A stretch of DNA of 35,654 nt, from NCBI GenBank assembly GCA_025449575.1, contig JANWJB010000009.1, positions 1 to 35,654 on the forward strand. Reading direction: 5' to 3'. This DNA comes from Acidobacteriaceae bacterium (GTDB lineage: Bacteria; Acidobacteriota; Terriglobia; Terriglobales; Acidobacteriaceae). Shown here piece after piece: positions 1 to 8,392 of the stretch. A program made the translations under genes and the position numbers. Positions within the stretch are counted from its first letter, which is position 1. Each line of letters opens with the position of its first letter. The notes beneath the pieces are model-generated. The model was not told the DNA's origin, did no database searches, and worked only from the letters and a program-made list of their open reading frames with translations.

Positions 1-152
1 GAGCTCCAATCGAGAGGTTGAGCGACGTAAAACCTTTGGCCGGGATTTCTTGGGAGGTTCTTCCGCTTCTCTTCGCTCACGGAGCCTCGCGCCGGCGCCA
101 CGGACTGATTTCAGGGAAGCAGCTCGAACCCTGACGACCGCCTCGTCCGGCT

Positions 153-166
153 CGCCGCAAGCGGCG
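153..166 (-). terminator. GC-rich hairpin just after the PPTase stop codon
   Basis: CGCCGC-AA-GCGGCG is a perfect 6-bp inverted repeat lying a few bases past the stop codon of the leftward phosphopantetheinyl transferase. No U-tract follows, so a classical intrinsic terminator is not shown. It may be a 3' mRNA end structure. The rest of positions 1-170 shows no gene I can support. Confidence 0.3.
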
Positions 167-170
167 CGAA

Positions 171-920
171 TCAATTTAAGAACTGAACGGCCGCTTCCTT
201 GCCATCTCGCTGGAGTACAGGAGCATACAGTGGCGGTCGAGCCTCCCATATGTTCACATGCGGATCAAGGTCGCTTCTAACTGCGACTGCAACGCGGTGT
301 TCTGCCAGATCGAGTAGCCGGAACCGCCAGTTCGCTGGGTCGTCTGCAAGACCAGGATCTAACTTCAGATGGAATCGATTTGATTGGCCAAAAACAAAGG
401 AAAAGCTTTTGAGCGGAAGCGAGAGACCAAGTCCCCGCGCTTTAATGTAAGACTCCTTTAGGGTCCACAATGATAACGCGCGGTTGAATTTTTCCTGATC
501 GCTTAAAGTCTCGATTTGCTCCAGTTCCAGAGATGAAAAAAACTCGCGCGCAAGTTTGGCCACTTCTATTGCCCGGCCATGCGGTTCAATGTCTACGCCA
601 AGTTCGACCTCGTTGCCCATGAGACAAACAACCAATTCTGAGGAATTGGAGAGATTGAAACGCAAACCACAATCGGGATCAACGCTGGGTTTTCCGTACC
701 GGTTCGTCCGAAAATTCCAGGTCTGCGGAGGGGCAGGATGATAGTGTGAAAGCGCGTAGCGTACCAGGAGCCGAGTAATAATGTATTCGCGACGATGCTT
801 TTCAAATCGGAAAGTTCCGCTGCGTGCGCGTTCCTCTGCGTTCAGGATATTTTCCCAATCCCCGGCGGTTGCTTGCGCCGGCAGATCCTTCGGATGAGCA
901 TACCAAAGGTTTACGGTCAT
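171..920 (-). CDS. Sfp-type 4'-phosphopantetheinyl transferase
   Basis: This enzyme would move phosphopantetheine from CoA to the conserved serine of carrier domains, turning apo-ACP/PCP into holo form. Seen: the family motif GVDIE (residues 108-112, Mg-binding) and WTLKESYIKARG (152-163), the W-x-x-K-E-x-x-x-K signature. The ORF track runs to 1106. I chose the internal ATG at 920 because GAGGTGG lies just upstream and the protein then begins with the usual MTVNLWYAH-type N-terminus; 249 residues is normal for the Sfp class. One oddity is FNLSNSSEL (88-96), where Sfp relatives usually have FNxSHS, so the usual His is Asn. It is divergent from the NRPS/PKS operon and very probably activates its seven carrier-type domains (PCP/ACP) in trans. 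Family assignment is firm; the partner proteins are inferred from position. Confidence 0.92.
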   Translation of the reverse strand: MTVNLWYAHPKDLPAQATAGDWENILNAEERARSGTFRFEKHRREYIITRLLVRYALSHYHPAPPQTWNFRTNRYGKPSVDPDCGLRFNLSNSSELVVCLMGNEVELGVDIEPHGRAIEVAKLAREFFSSLELEQIETLSDQEKFNRALSLWTLKESYIKARGLGLSLPLKSFSFVFGQSNRFHLKLDPGLADDPANWRFRLLDLAEHRVAVAVRSDLDPHVNIWEARPPLYAPVLQRDGKEAAVQFLN

Positions 921-1710
921 CCCCACCTCATGCGATTCCTTAAAGTCTTCATTTCGCGCGGGCATGCGAGGACTCGAATGCGGGAAGATCCAGGCCAACG
1001 TTTGGCCTGGGACGGCTGGTCGAAGAAATGTTATACCAGTGGCCAACGCTTCTGAAGTTCTCAACCAAGACAGTCCACGGGTTTTTCGCTTTCGCCTACT
1101 GGACAAGTCCTTTTCCGTCTATGGACCAGCGGTGCGAGATAACCATAGTAATCTAAATCGCAAACTTAAGGTCACCGGAATCCAAAGTACAAATGTCACC
1201 AAGGTGGCTGTGTTTCAGGAGCATCAGGGCAGCCAGGCGCCGATGGACCGGAGAAGGCGTCATTGAGGCTAACCACTTTGTCTGGAATGTATTGGAGTGC
1301 CGCGAAATGGACGAACCAAAGCGCTATTGCGTCTATGCGCGGCACAGAGTAAAACGTAGAACAGTTTCGCTCCCCCGAAATGGAAACTGAATTCCGCGAA
1401 CTGGATGCCTCCGGAGTGGTGGGGTGTGATGGTTACCGTCTGATTGCCTGACTGATGATGTGCTCCAATTTTCCCAACGTGTGCTCGGCCAGGAAAGGCC
1501 GCATGCATTTCTCTTGGGTGTGCTTGCAGATAATAGGCTGCTGCTCTGAATTGGCATCTACAGCTGGAGAGAATTGCTGATAAAAACCCGTTTTTTGGGG
1601 AAGCGTCGTAACCCAGCAGCGCTGACCACTCGCTCACGATACACGCTCGATCCCCCCGGTGGCGTTCCCTGCTGGAAGATTCTCTTTTCAGGATAACCAT
1701 ACAAGACTAC
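921..1710. promoter_or_regulatory. Long gene-free divergent region upstream of the biosynthetic operon
   Basis: About 790 bp separate the start of the PPTase from NRPS1. The ORFs listed here (for example 1269-1700 minus) have no recognisable domain and unconvincing composition. The region must hold promoters for both directions, but I see no strong sigma70 match. CACC-AA-GGTG near 1198-1207 is a short inverted repeat. A weak TTGCGA/TATCTC pair on the minus strand around 1135-1165 could serve the PPTase. There is no convincing Shine-Dalgarno in front of 1711. A long leader or regulator binding sites are possible but not demonstrated. Confidence 0.4.
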
Positions 1711-4700
1711 ATGGTCAGCTTTGTGGAACATTTGAGCACCGTCCAGCTTTTATCCGAATTGCGCCGGCTCGGCATCCGTGTGAGTGTCGAGGGGAACAAA
1801 TTGCGCTGCAGCGCTCCATCTGGACGTCTCACGAAGGAACTGGAAAGGACGATTGCAGAGCATAAAGCAGAGATCATTCAGGCTCTCCGCTTTTCCGAGA
1901 AATCATCCTCCATTCCCAGACGATCGGCGCCGAACACGCGGATCCCCTTGTCCTCTTCTCAGGAGCGCTTCTGGATTCAGCAAAACCTAAATCCGTTGAG
2001 CACAGCCTTTAACATCACTGCGACGCGCCGCTTTCACAATGCCGTGAAGGCGGAGATTCTGGAGCTCGCGTTGTGTGCATTGGTGGATAGGCACGAGATT
2101 CTGCGCACGTGTTTCGTCGAGGTGGATGGAGTACCGGCTCAAGAAATTCGGTTGGATTTGTCGCCCAAGCTCGAAACATACGACCTGGCTCACCTTAGGG
2201 GAACTGAACAGGAAACGGCGGTAGAGTCAACGATACGGGAGTTCTCCGCTCGTCGATTCGATTTTGCCGTCGGACCTCTTTTCCGGGTCGTACTGATCCG
2301 TCTTTCCAATACCGAATGCCAGGTCGTGTTGGCGGCCCACCACATTGTCTGCGACGGTTGGTCTTTGGGTATCTTCTTCGCGGAGCTCTGCTCGCTATCT
2401 GAAGCGATGGGGCGCGGACAGGCAAAAGAATTGTCTGAGCTTTCCGTTCAATATGGAGACTACGCGATATGGGAACGAAAGAGGGCGGACTCCACATTCC
2501 TGGCTCCTCAGATCGAATACTGGAAGAATAAACTCAAGTCAGCTCCTGCCTCTATCGAGATTCCTTTAGACTACCCGCGCACGTTTTCTCTGGAACACGA
2601 GTCCGCGCTTTGTTCATTCCAACTGGATCAAGCAACCTCGGAATCGCTGAAGCGGCTGGGCCGGGAGAGTGCTGCTACCCCCTTCATGGTGTTGGTGGCG
2701 ATATTCAAGGCGCTTCTTGCCCGGTACACCGGACAAGACGACATCGTTGTCGGTACTCCAGTATCAACGCGGACCGTACCGGAATTGGAAGGGTTGATTG
2801 GATGCTTCATCAATACGCATCTGTTAAGAACTGCGGTGACACAAGATATCACCGCCAGAGAACTAGTCAACCGAGTGCGCACCACGGTGCTCGAATCTCT
2901 GGCTCACCCGGATGTCCCCTTTGAAGTTTTAGTTCGGGAGCTTTTGACGAAACGAGATATGTCTCGTTCACCGCTTTTCCAGATTGCCTTCGTTCTGCTG
3001 AACACGCCGGGGGCGCAGGAATACGAGGTGGTGAGCGGCGGCAGCAATCTCGACATGACGCTGTATATGTGGGAGGCGGAAGGCAAGTTTTCGGGTTCAC
3101 TGGAATACGATGGAGCGCTCTTTCATCCCCATACCATTGCCTGCTTTACGGGTTGCTTTCAAACTCTGGCGGCGCAGATGGCGGCTCGACCGGATTCGCC
3201 GCTCATGGAGCTTGCTTTAGTCGCCAACGATCAGGCGGAAGAGTGGTTCTCCAAATACAACGGTGAGTCCATGGCATTGCCTGTGCACAGCACGCTGGAG
3301 TGGGTGCAGCAGCGGGTAAAAGCTTCTCCCGACAAGATCGCGGCTGTGTGCGGCGAAGAACAACTGAGCTTCCGCGAGTTGTGGGCTCGCTCGAGCGAGC
3401 TGGCTGGTCTCTTGCGTTCGCTGGGCGTCGGGACCGGCAGCCGCGTTGCGCTTTGCTTGAATCGCAGTTTGGATCTGGCCGTGGCTCCTCTTGCAATCTG
3501 GCAGGCGGGCGCCGCCTACGTTCCGCTTGATCCCGATTATCCCGTGGCCAGGCTTGCTTACATGCTCGAGGATGCCGGGGTATCCGTGTTGGTCACGGAG
3601 AGTGACCTGCTTGAACGTTTGCCCAGCGCGCTTCCGTCATTGATCTGCATGGATCGGGATGTGCATAAAGATCGGAACGATGTTGTCATTTTGCCCGCAG
3701 TTCCAGTGGCTCCAGATGATCTTGCATACATCATTTACACATCCGGATCGACGGGAAATCCGAAGGGGGTCGAGATCTGCCACCGCTCGCTGGTCAACTT
3801 GCTTGCCTCGATGAGGCGGGAACCGGGCATGAGCGAGACGGATCGACTGCTTGCGGTGACAACGCTCTCTTTCGATATTGCAGGTCTGGAGCTATTCTTG
3901 CCGCTGGTGAGCGGAGCGCAGGTCGTCATCGCACCAAGGAGTGCTGTAGCTGATGGAGCCGCCTTGGCTCAGTTGCTGACTGAATTCAACATCACTGCGA
4001 TGCAGGCTACACCGGTGACTTGGCGATTGCTTTTGGAATCCGGGTGGAAGGGAAAGCCCGGACTGAAGATTCTCTGCGGCGGTGAAGCGCTTTCGCGCGA
4101 TCTTGCGGAGCAGCTGGTGGCGACCGGAGCAGAGGTGTGGAACCTTTACGGCCCGACGGAGACGACGATTTGGTCAACGCGGCAGCGAATTGAAGCGCCG
4201 GTCGATCGAATCACCATTGGACGCCCCATTGACAATACGCAGCTCCATGTACTCGACGAAAGCGGCCGTCCAGTGCCGCCGGGCGTGATAGGAGAGCTCT
4301 TTATCGGTGGGATGGGTCTGGCACGAGGCTATTGGAATCGTGGAGATCTGAAGTCGGAAAGGTTTGTCACTGGACAAGGTCTCTACTCCAAGACGCGGCT
4401 CTATCGGACTGGTGATCAGGTGCGACGCCTGCTCGATGGAAGTGTGGAGTATGTCGGCCGACTGGACCAGCAGGTGAAGCTCCGCGGCTACCGCATCGAG
4501 CTGGGTGAGGTGGAGGCAGCCCTGGAGGGCCTATCTGGCATAGTGCAGGCAACCGTCACAGTCCGCGAGGATATTCCGGGGGATAAGAAGCTTATTGCTT
4601 ATTGCACCACTCGGAGTCAATCAAAGATTGATGCCGCTGAGCTTCGCAGGAGTCTACGCGGGCAGTTGCCGGACGCAATGATTCCCGCAGCGTTCGTCCA

Positions 4701-5952
4701 ACTTGACAGCATTCCTCTCACTCCCAACAACAAGGTCGATCGCAAGGCGCTTCTGGGTCCCGAATTTCAGCCGGCCTTGCTGGAAGATGCTCATGGTGAG
4801 CACGGGCGAAATGAGCTGCAGGCAGCGGAGGGAGGGATTGAGCGGGAGCGAATCGCGCCAGGCAATTATGTCGAGGCGGTTCTCGAGGAAATCTGGCGCG
4901 AAGTGCTGCAAGTCAGGCAGATTTCTGTGCACGACAATTTTTTCGAGCTTGGGGGATACTCCTTGGCCGCCACACGAGCTGTCTCCGATATCCGGGCCAA
5001 GCTGGATATCGAACTGCCGTTACGCTCGATCTTTGTCAACCCGACGATCGCCGGCCTCGCGAGTCATATTACTTTCGAGCTGTCGACTCGTCGATACAGC
5101 TATACGAGCGAGCCGAGTTCGTGGCAGCGGCTGGTGCCCGCGCAGCCCCGCGGCAGCCGCACACCATTCTTCTTCGTCGCTGGATTTAATAGACCAGATG
5201 GCCCGTTGCTTGTCCTTTCCCAACTCATAGCTCACCTCGGCAAAGATCAGCCAGTCTTCGGGTTCCAGCCTCGCTGGATGGAGGAGACTGGAGCAGATTA
5301 TTCCAGCGTGGAAGAACTCGCGCGTGAGTATCTGGCGGAATTACGGCAGGTTCAGCCCTCGGGGCCTTATCTGCTTGGCGGAAACTGCGTAGAAGGCATT
5401 GCCGTTCTGGAGATTGCAAGGCTTCTGGAGCAACAAGGCGAGAAAGTAAAGCTGTTGGTTCTGCTGGATACTGGGCAGCCGTCAAGGTGGCGAGTACTAC
5501 AGAAAGATTTGTTCTTTCTGAAAAGACGGCTGGGACATATCCGAGTAGTGCTTTCGGATATCGCGCGCTCCAGAGGCCAAGAACGACGTCATCGGATTCG
5601 CGACTTGGCGAATCGAAAACTGGGCATTGCAAGGTCGGCAGAGGATCGCGAGGCCGATCGTTTTGAGGAGCGCAGGGTCAATTATCTGCAATTGCTCTAC
5701 AGGCATAAACTCCCCTCTTGGCCGGGACGTATCACGCTGATTGGAAATGAGGAAGAGCTGAAGCTGGACCACAACTTTGGCTGGACTGGATATTCCGAGG
5801 GCGGCTTGGACGTTCACGTTATCCCCGGGTCTCACGAGACGCTACTAAGTGAGCATGGAAGAGAGGTTGCTCAAATCATCCGTCAAGGCATCGATGAGGC
5901 AACTGCGGAGCTTTTGGAGAAGGTGACACGTAGAGAGGCGGAAGTTTTGTGA
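1711..5952 (+). CDS. NRPS1: TubC docking-C-A(Gly)-PCP-thioesterase, predicted terminal module
   Basis: A 1413-residue single-module peptide synthetase. Residues 1-58 resemble a TubC_N docking domain (VEGNKLRCSAP, then charged helix). The condensation domain starts near 78 and has an intact HHIVCDG (210-216). The adenylation domain (about 520-1015) has YTSGSTGNPKG (from 676), NLYGPTETT and a C-terminal NNKVDRK lysine. Reading the ten pocket positions by alignment to the GrsA pattern gives D-I-L-Q-L-G-L-I-W-K, the known glycine code. The carrier domain has FFELGGYSL with Ser1084. The C-terminal alpha/beta-hydrolase (about 1150-1400) has GGNCVEG with Cys1226 at the nucleophile position, LLDTG and PGSHETL as probable Asp and His. 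It is the only TE fused to a synthetase here, so this module probably adds glycine and releases the product, although it is the first gene. The start codon lacks a clear ribosome-binding site. The stop overlaps the next gene (GTGA). Confidence 0.95.
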   Translation: MVSFVEHLSTVQLLSELRRLGIRVSVEGNKLRCSAPSGRLTKELERTIAEHKAEIIQALRFSEKSSSIPRRSAPNTRIPLSSSQERFWIQQNLNPLSTAFNITATRRFHNAVKAEILELALCALVDRHEILRTCFVEVDGVPAQEIRLDLSPKLETYDLAHLRGTEQETAVESTIREFSARRFDFAVGPLFRVVLIRLSNTECQVVLAAHHIVCDGWSLGIFFAELCSLSEAMGRGQAKELSELSVQYGDYAIWERKRADSTFLAPQIEYWKNKLKSAPASIEIPLDYPRTFSLEHESALCSFQLDQATSESLKRLGRESAATPFMVLVAIFKALLARYTGQDDIVVGTPVSTRTVPELEGLIGCFINTHLLRTAVTQDITARELVNRVRTTVLESLAHPDVPFEVLVRELLTKRDMSRSPLFQIAFVLLNTPGAQEYEVVSGGSNLDMTLYMWEAEGKFSGSLEYDGALFHPHTIACFTGCFQTLAAQMAARPDSPLMELALVANDQAEEWFSKYNGESMALPVHSTLEWVQQRVKASPDKIAAVCGEEQLSFRELWARSSELAGLLRSLGVGTGSRVALCLNRSLDLAVAPLAIWQAGAAYVPLDPDYPVARLAYMLEDAGVSVLVTESDLLERLPSALPSLICMDRDVHKDRNDVVILPAVPVAPDDLAYIIYTSGSTGNPKGVEICHRSLVNLLASMRREPGMSETDRLLAVTTLSFDIAGLELFLPLVSGAQVVIAPRSAVADGAALAQLLTEFNITAMQATPVTWRLLLESGWKGKPGLKILCGGEALSRDLAEQLVATGAEVWNLYGPTETTIWSTRQRIEAPVDRITIGRPIDNTQLHVLDESGRPVPPGVIGELFIGGMGLARGYWNRGDLKSERFVTGQGLYSKTRLYRTGDQVRRLLDGSVEYVGRLDQQVKLRGYRIELGEVEAALEGLSGIVQATVTVREDIPGDKKLIAYCTTRSQSKIDAAELRRSLRGQLPDAMIPAAFVQLDSIPLTPNNKVDRKALLGPEFQPALLEDAHGEHGRNELQAAEGGIERERIAPGNYVEAVLEEIWREVLQVRQISVHDNFFELGGYSLAATRAVSDIRAKLDIELPLRSIFVNPTIAGLASHITFELSTRRYSYTSEPSSWQRLVPAQPRGSRTPFFFVAGFNRPDGPLLVLSQLIAHLGKDQPVFGFQPRWMEETGADYSSVEELAREYLAELRQVQPSGPYLLGGNCVEGIAVLEIARLLEQQGEKVKLLVLLDTGQPSRWRVLQKDLFFLKRRLGHIRVVLSDIARSRGQERRHRIRDLANRKLGIARSAEDREADRFEERRVNYLQLLYRHKLPSWPGRITLIGNEEELKLDHNFGWTGYSEGGLDVHVIPGSHETLLSEHGREVAQIIRQGIDEATAELLEKVTRREAEVL

Positions 5953-6794
5953 CGACGACGAATGCGCCCTCCGCTTTGATCTCGACGGAAAGGTCCGCAC
6001 GCGAATCGCCGCTGATTGAGGTCCAGGATGTGACGATGCGCTTTCCCATCCCAAAACGATACCGGGAGTGGGTGCTGGCGCCGCTTCGGCCCCGGCGCGT
6101 CTTCACCGCGCTTACGAATGCGGATCTCGAGGTGCAAACGGGTGACCGCATCGCTGTCATGGGACCGAATGGCGCCGGCAAGACAACTCTACTCAAGCTG
6201 ATCGCCGGAGTCCTGCTTCCCACGGAGGGGAAGGTGCTTGTGAACGGGCACAGCACGCTTGAACAGAACGCAGCGCCACGGAGTTCCGTCGGGTTTGTCT
6301 TCAACGAAGAGCGCAGTTTCTTTTGGCGATTGACTGGCAGGCAAAATCTCGAGTTCTTCGGAGCACTCGACAATCTCTATGGGAGACAGTTGCGCGAGCG
6401 CATCGAGTATCTGCTGGAATTGGTGGGTCTGCCGGACGCGGGCGACAAAGTTGTTTCCGCATACAGCACCGGCATGAAACAGCGCCTGGCGCTCGCACGT
6501 GTCCTGATGGCGGAACCGGATGTATTAATTCTTGACGAACCCACACGCGCACTCGACCCGGTGGCCTGCGACGAGATCATCGAATTGATTTCAACCACGA
6601 TTCATCGGAACTTGCGGAAAACGCTGCTAATCGCCACGCATCGGCCGGAAGAAGCTTCATTGCTTTGCAACAAGGTCATAGTCGTCGAAGGAGGAACCAT
6701 AAGAGGTAGTGAATCCATCAAAGAACTCAATGCAAAGGGAATTACGGTGCTCGACTATTACCGCCAGCTCGTGGTGGGTGGGAGACCCTCATGA
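5949..6794 (+). CDS. ABC transporter ATP-binding protein
   Basis: A 281-residue ABC ATPase that would power export together with the permease encoded next. Seen: Walker A GPNGAGKT (72-79), the signature in modified form YSTGMKQRLALAR, and Walker B DVLILDEP, followed by a switch-region His in ATHRPEE. The GTG start overlaps the NRPS1 stop by 4 nt, indicating translational coupling. The N-terminal stretch (MRFPIPKRYREW, before the P-loop) resembles the ABC-2 exporter ATPases associated with polysaccharide or antibiotic export. Because it sits inside the biosynthetic operon, the likely cargo is the NRPS/PKS product or self-protection against it. The cargo is an inference. Confidence 0.93.
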   Translation: MTTTNAPSALISTERSARESPLIEVQDVTMRFPIPKRYREWVLAPLRPRRVFTALTNADLEVQTGDRIAVMGPNGAGKTTLLKLIAGVLLPTEGKVLVNGHSTLEQNAAPRSSVGFVFNEERSFFWRLTGRQNLEFFGALDNLYGRQLRERIEYLLELVGLPDAGDKVVSAYSTGMKQRLALARVLMAEPDVLILDEPTRALDPVACDEIIELISTTIHRNLRKTLLIATHRPEEASLLCNKVIVVEGGTIRGSESIKELNAKGITVLDYYRQLVVGGRPS

Positions 6795-7606
6795 TGTCGC
6801 TGATGAGAAAAGCCGTCGCATTCATCAAGCGTGATTTCAGCATTGAGTCCGGCTATCAGGCTGCATTTGTGATGGGACTGGTGGAATCGCTGATGCTTCT
6901 GGTGATTCTCAGCTTTGTCGGCCGGTTGGTATCGCCGACAGCGTCAGGTACCCTCAGCCGCTCCGGGTTGCATTATTTCCCCTTTGCGCTTATTGGGGTG
7001 GCATTTGCGCGTTACTTCGACATCATGTTGAGGATGTTTTCCGACTCAATTCGCACTGCACAGGTCACGGGCTGTTTAGAGGCGATGCTTTCTAGCCGGA
7101 CGGGCTCCGTCACGATCGTAATGCTCTCATCCCTCTACAGCCTCATTTCGGGGGGACTGCAACTCCTTCTGATTCTGTTGGGCGGAGTACTTCTCTTCGG
7201 GGTAAACCTTCAGCACATGAACGTGCTCGCTACGCTGCTGGTGTTGCTGGTATCGGTTTCGATCTTCGTGGGATTCGGGGTTCTATCGGCGGCCGCCATT
7301 GTCTGGCTGAAGAAAGGCGATCCCATCACTTGGATGCTCGGCGGTCTGAGCGGCATCCTCGGTGGGGCTTATTTCCCGGTCGATGTGATGCCGACCTGGA
7401 TGCAAAAAATCTCGGTCCTGATTCCTGTGAAGTACTCCTTGGACGCGTTGCGTCTCACCATGCTCCAGGGCGCGTCGTTAGCCACGGTGGCAAAACCTGT
7501 TGGCACGCTCGCCATAATCGCTGTCGTAATTTTGCCCGTCAGCGCCGCCATCTTTGCTGCCACCATTCGAAAGGGCAGGAAAGAGGGCACATTAATGGCG
7601 TACTAA
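6791..7606 (+). CDS. ABC-2 type transporter permease
   Basis: A 271-residue integral membrane protein. Several hydrophobic segments are visible (for example around FVMGLVESLMLLVILSFV, LLLILLGGVLLFGV, LLVLLVSVSIFVGFGVL and IIAVVILPVSAAIFAA), fitting a six-helix ABC-2 permease. The segment GGAYFPVDVMPTWMQ is typical of the ABC-2 family loop before the last helices. It starts in an ATGA overlap with the ATPase gene, so the two are co-translated and should form a heteromeric exporter (two ATPase and two permease chains). Fifteen bases separate it from the thioesterase gene, the only non-overlapping junction in the operon. The substrate is inferred from context only. Confidence 0.9.
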   Translation: MMSLMRKAVAFIKRDFSIESGYQAAFVMGLVESLMLLVILSFVGRLVSPTASGTLSRSGLHYFPFALIGVAFARYFDIMLRMFSDSIRTAQVTGCLEAMLSSRTGSVTIVMLSSLYSLISGGLQLLLILLGGVLLFGVNLQHMNVLATLLVLLVSVSIFVGFGVLSAAAIVWLKKGDPITWMLGGLSGILGGAYFPVDVMPTWMQKISVLIPVKYSLDALRLTMLQGASLATVAKPVGTLAIIAVVILPVSAAIFAATIRKGRKEGTLMAY

Positions 7607-7621
7607 TTTCCTGCGCCGCCA

Positions 7622-8392
7622 GTGCTAAATATGCTTAAGCGACCTCGATTCCGGGACAGATCAGTTGTTCAGCTCTTCTGCGTTCCACACGCGGGAAGTG
7701 GCCCCGCCGTGTTTCGAGGATGGTCTGAGCGGATGGCTCCCGAGGCCGAGACAATCATCGTGGAGCTACCCGGGCGAGAGTCTCGGTTCTATGAGCCTCC
7801 TTATCAGCGTATGGACCCGCTTGTCTCCGACCTTGCTGGAGCAGTGATTGATTGTTTGTCCGCGGATCAGACATTTGCATTTTTCGGCAACAGCATGGGA
7901 AGTGTAGTCGCCTTCGAGACCCTTCACGAGATAAGACGGAGGACTGGCCGCACGGCTCTGCATCTGTTCGTTTCGGCTTCTGGCGCTCCGCACTGCCGAT
8001 CTATTTTGCCGCCTATCGGCCATCTGGAGGATGACGAGTTGGTTCGGGAGGTCGACGCGCGCTACGGTGGCATCCCTGCAGCCGTTTTGGCCGACAAAGA
8101 ATTTCTTGCGCTGGCTCTTCCCACTTTGCGCGCAGATATTTGCTTGCTCGAAGCGTATCAGCCGGAGAAGCCTGAACCGTTGGAGTGTCCGATCACTGCC
8201 TTCGGCGGTAATTTCGATGCAACTATTCCTCCGGAACAGGTGGAAGCATGGCGGGAGCAGACCTCGAGCACCTTTAGCAGCTTCTTCCTTGAAGAGGGCC
8301 ACCTCTATTTGGACAGTGCCCGAGATCTCCTGTTGCGGCATCTGCGCCAGTCCCTGTTCGCACCCACATCGACAGGGGGAAATTTCCAGTGA
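7622..8392 (+). CDS. Type II (editing) thioesterase, alpha/beta-hydrolase
   Basis: A 256-residue stand-alone thioesterase of the RifR/GrsT type. Such enzymes hydrolyse wrong or stalled acyl groups from carrier domains of NRPS and PKS lines. Seen: LFCVPHAGSGPAVFRGW near the N-terminus, the nucleophile motif GNSMGS (Ser91; the family usually has GHSMG), a probable Asp in GGNFDATIP and His in EEGHLYL. The ORF begins with GTG at 7622; an ATG four codons in (7631) is an alternative, and neither has a clear Shine-Dalgarno. The stop overlaps the PKS1 start (GTGA). In a line with two AT-less modules an editing enzyme could matter for clearing non-productive loading, but that is inference. Confidence 0.93.
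   Translation: MLNMLKRPRFRDRSVVQLFCVPHAGSGPAVFRGWSERMAPEAETIIVELPGRESRFYEPPYQRMDPLVSDLAGAVIDCLSADQTFAFFGNSMGSVVAFETLHEIRRRTGRTALHLFVSASGAPHCRSILPPIGHLEDDELVREVDARYGGIPAAVLADKEFLALALPTLRADICLLEAYQPEKPEPLECPITAFGGNFDATIPPEQVEAWREQTSSTFSSFFLEEGHLYLDSARDLLLRHLRQSLFAPTSTGGNFQ

Noticed and set aside
1269-1700. 143-residue minus-strand ORF in the gap before NRPS1
   Set aside because: No recognisable domain, no Shine-Dalgarno, and composition like random translation of the region; competing short ORFs exist in other frames.
5876-6373. 165-residue minus-strand ORF over the ABC ATPase gene
   Set aside because: Antisense shadow of an unmistakable ABC ATPase.
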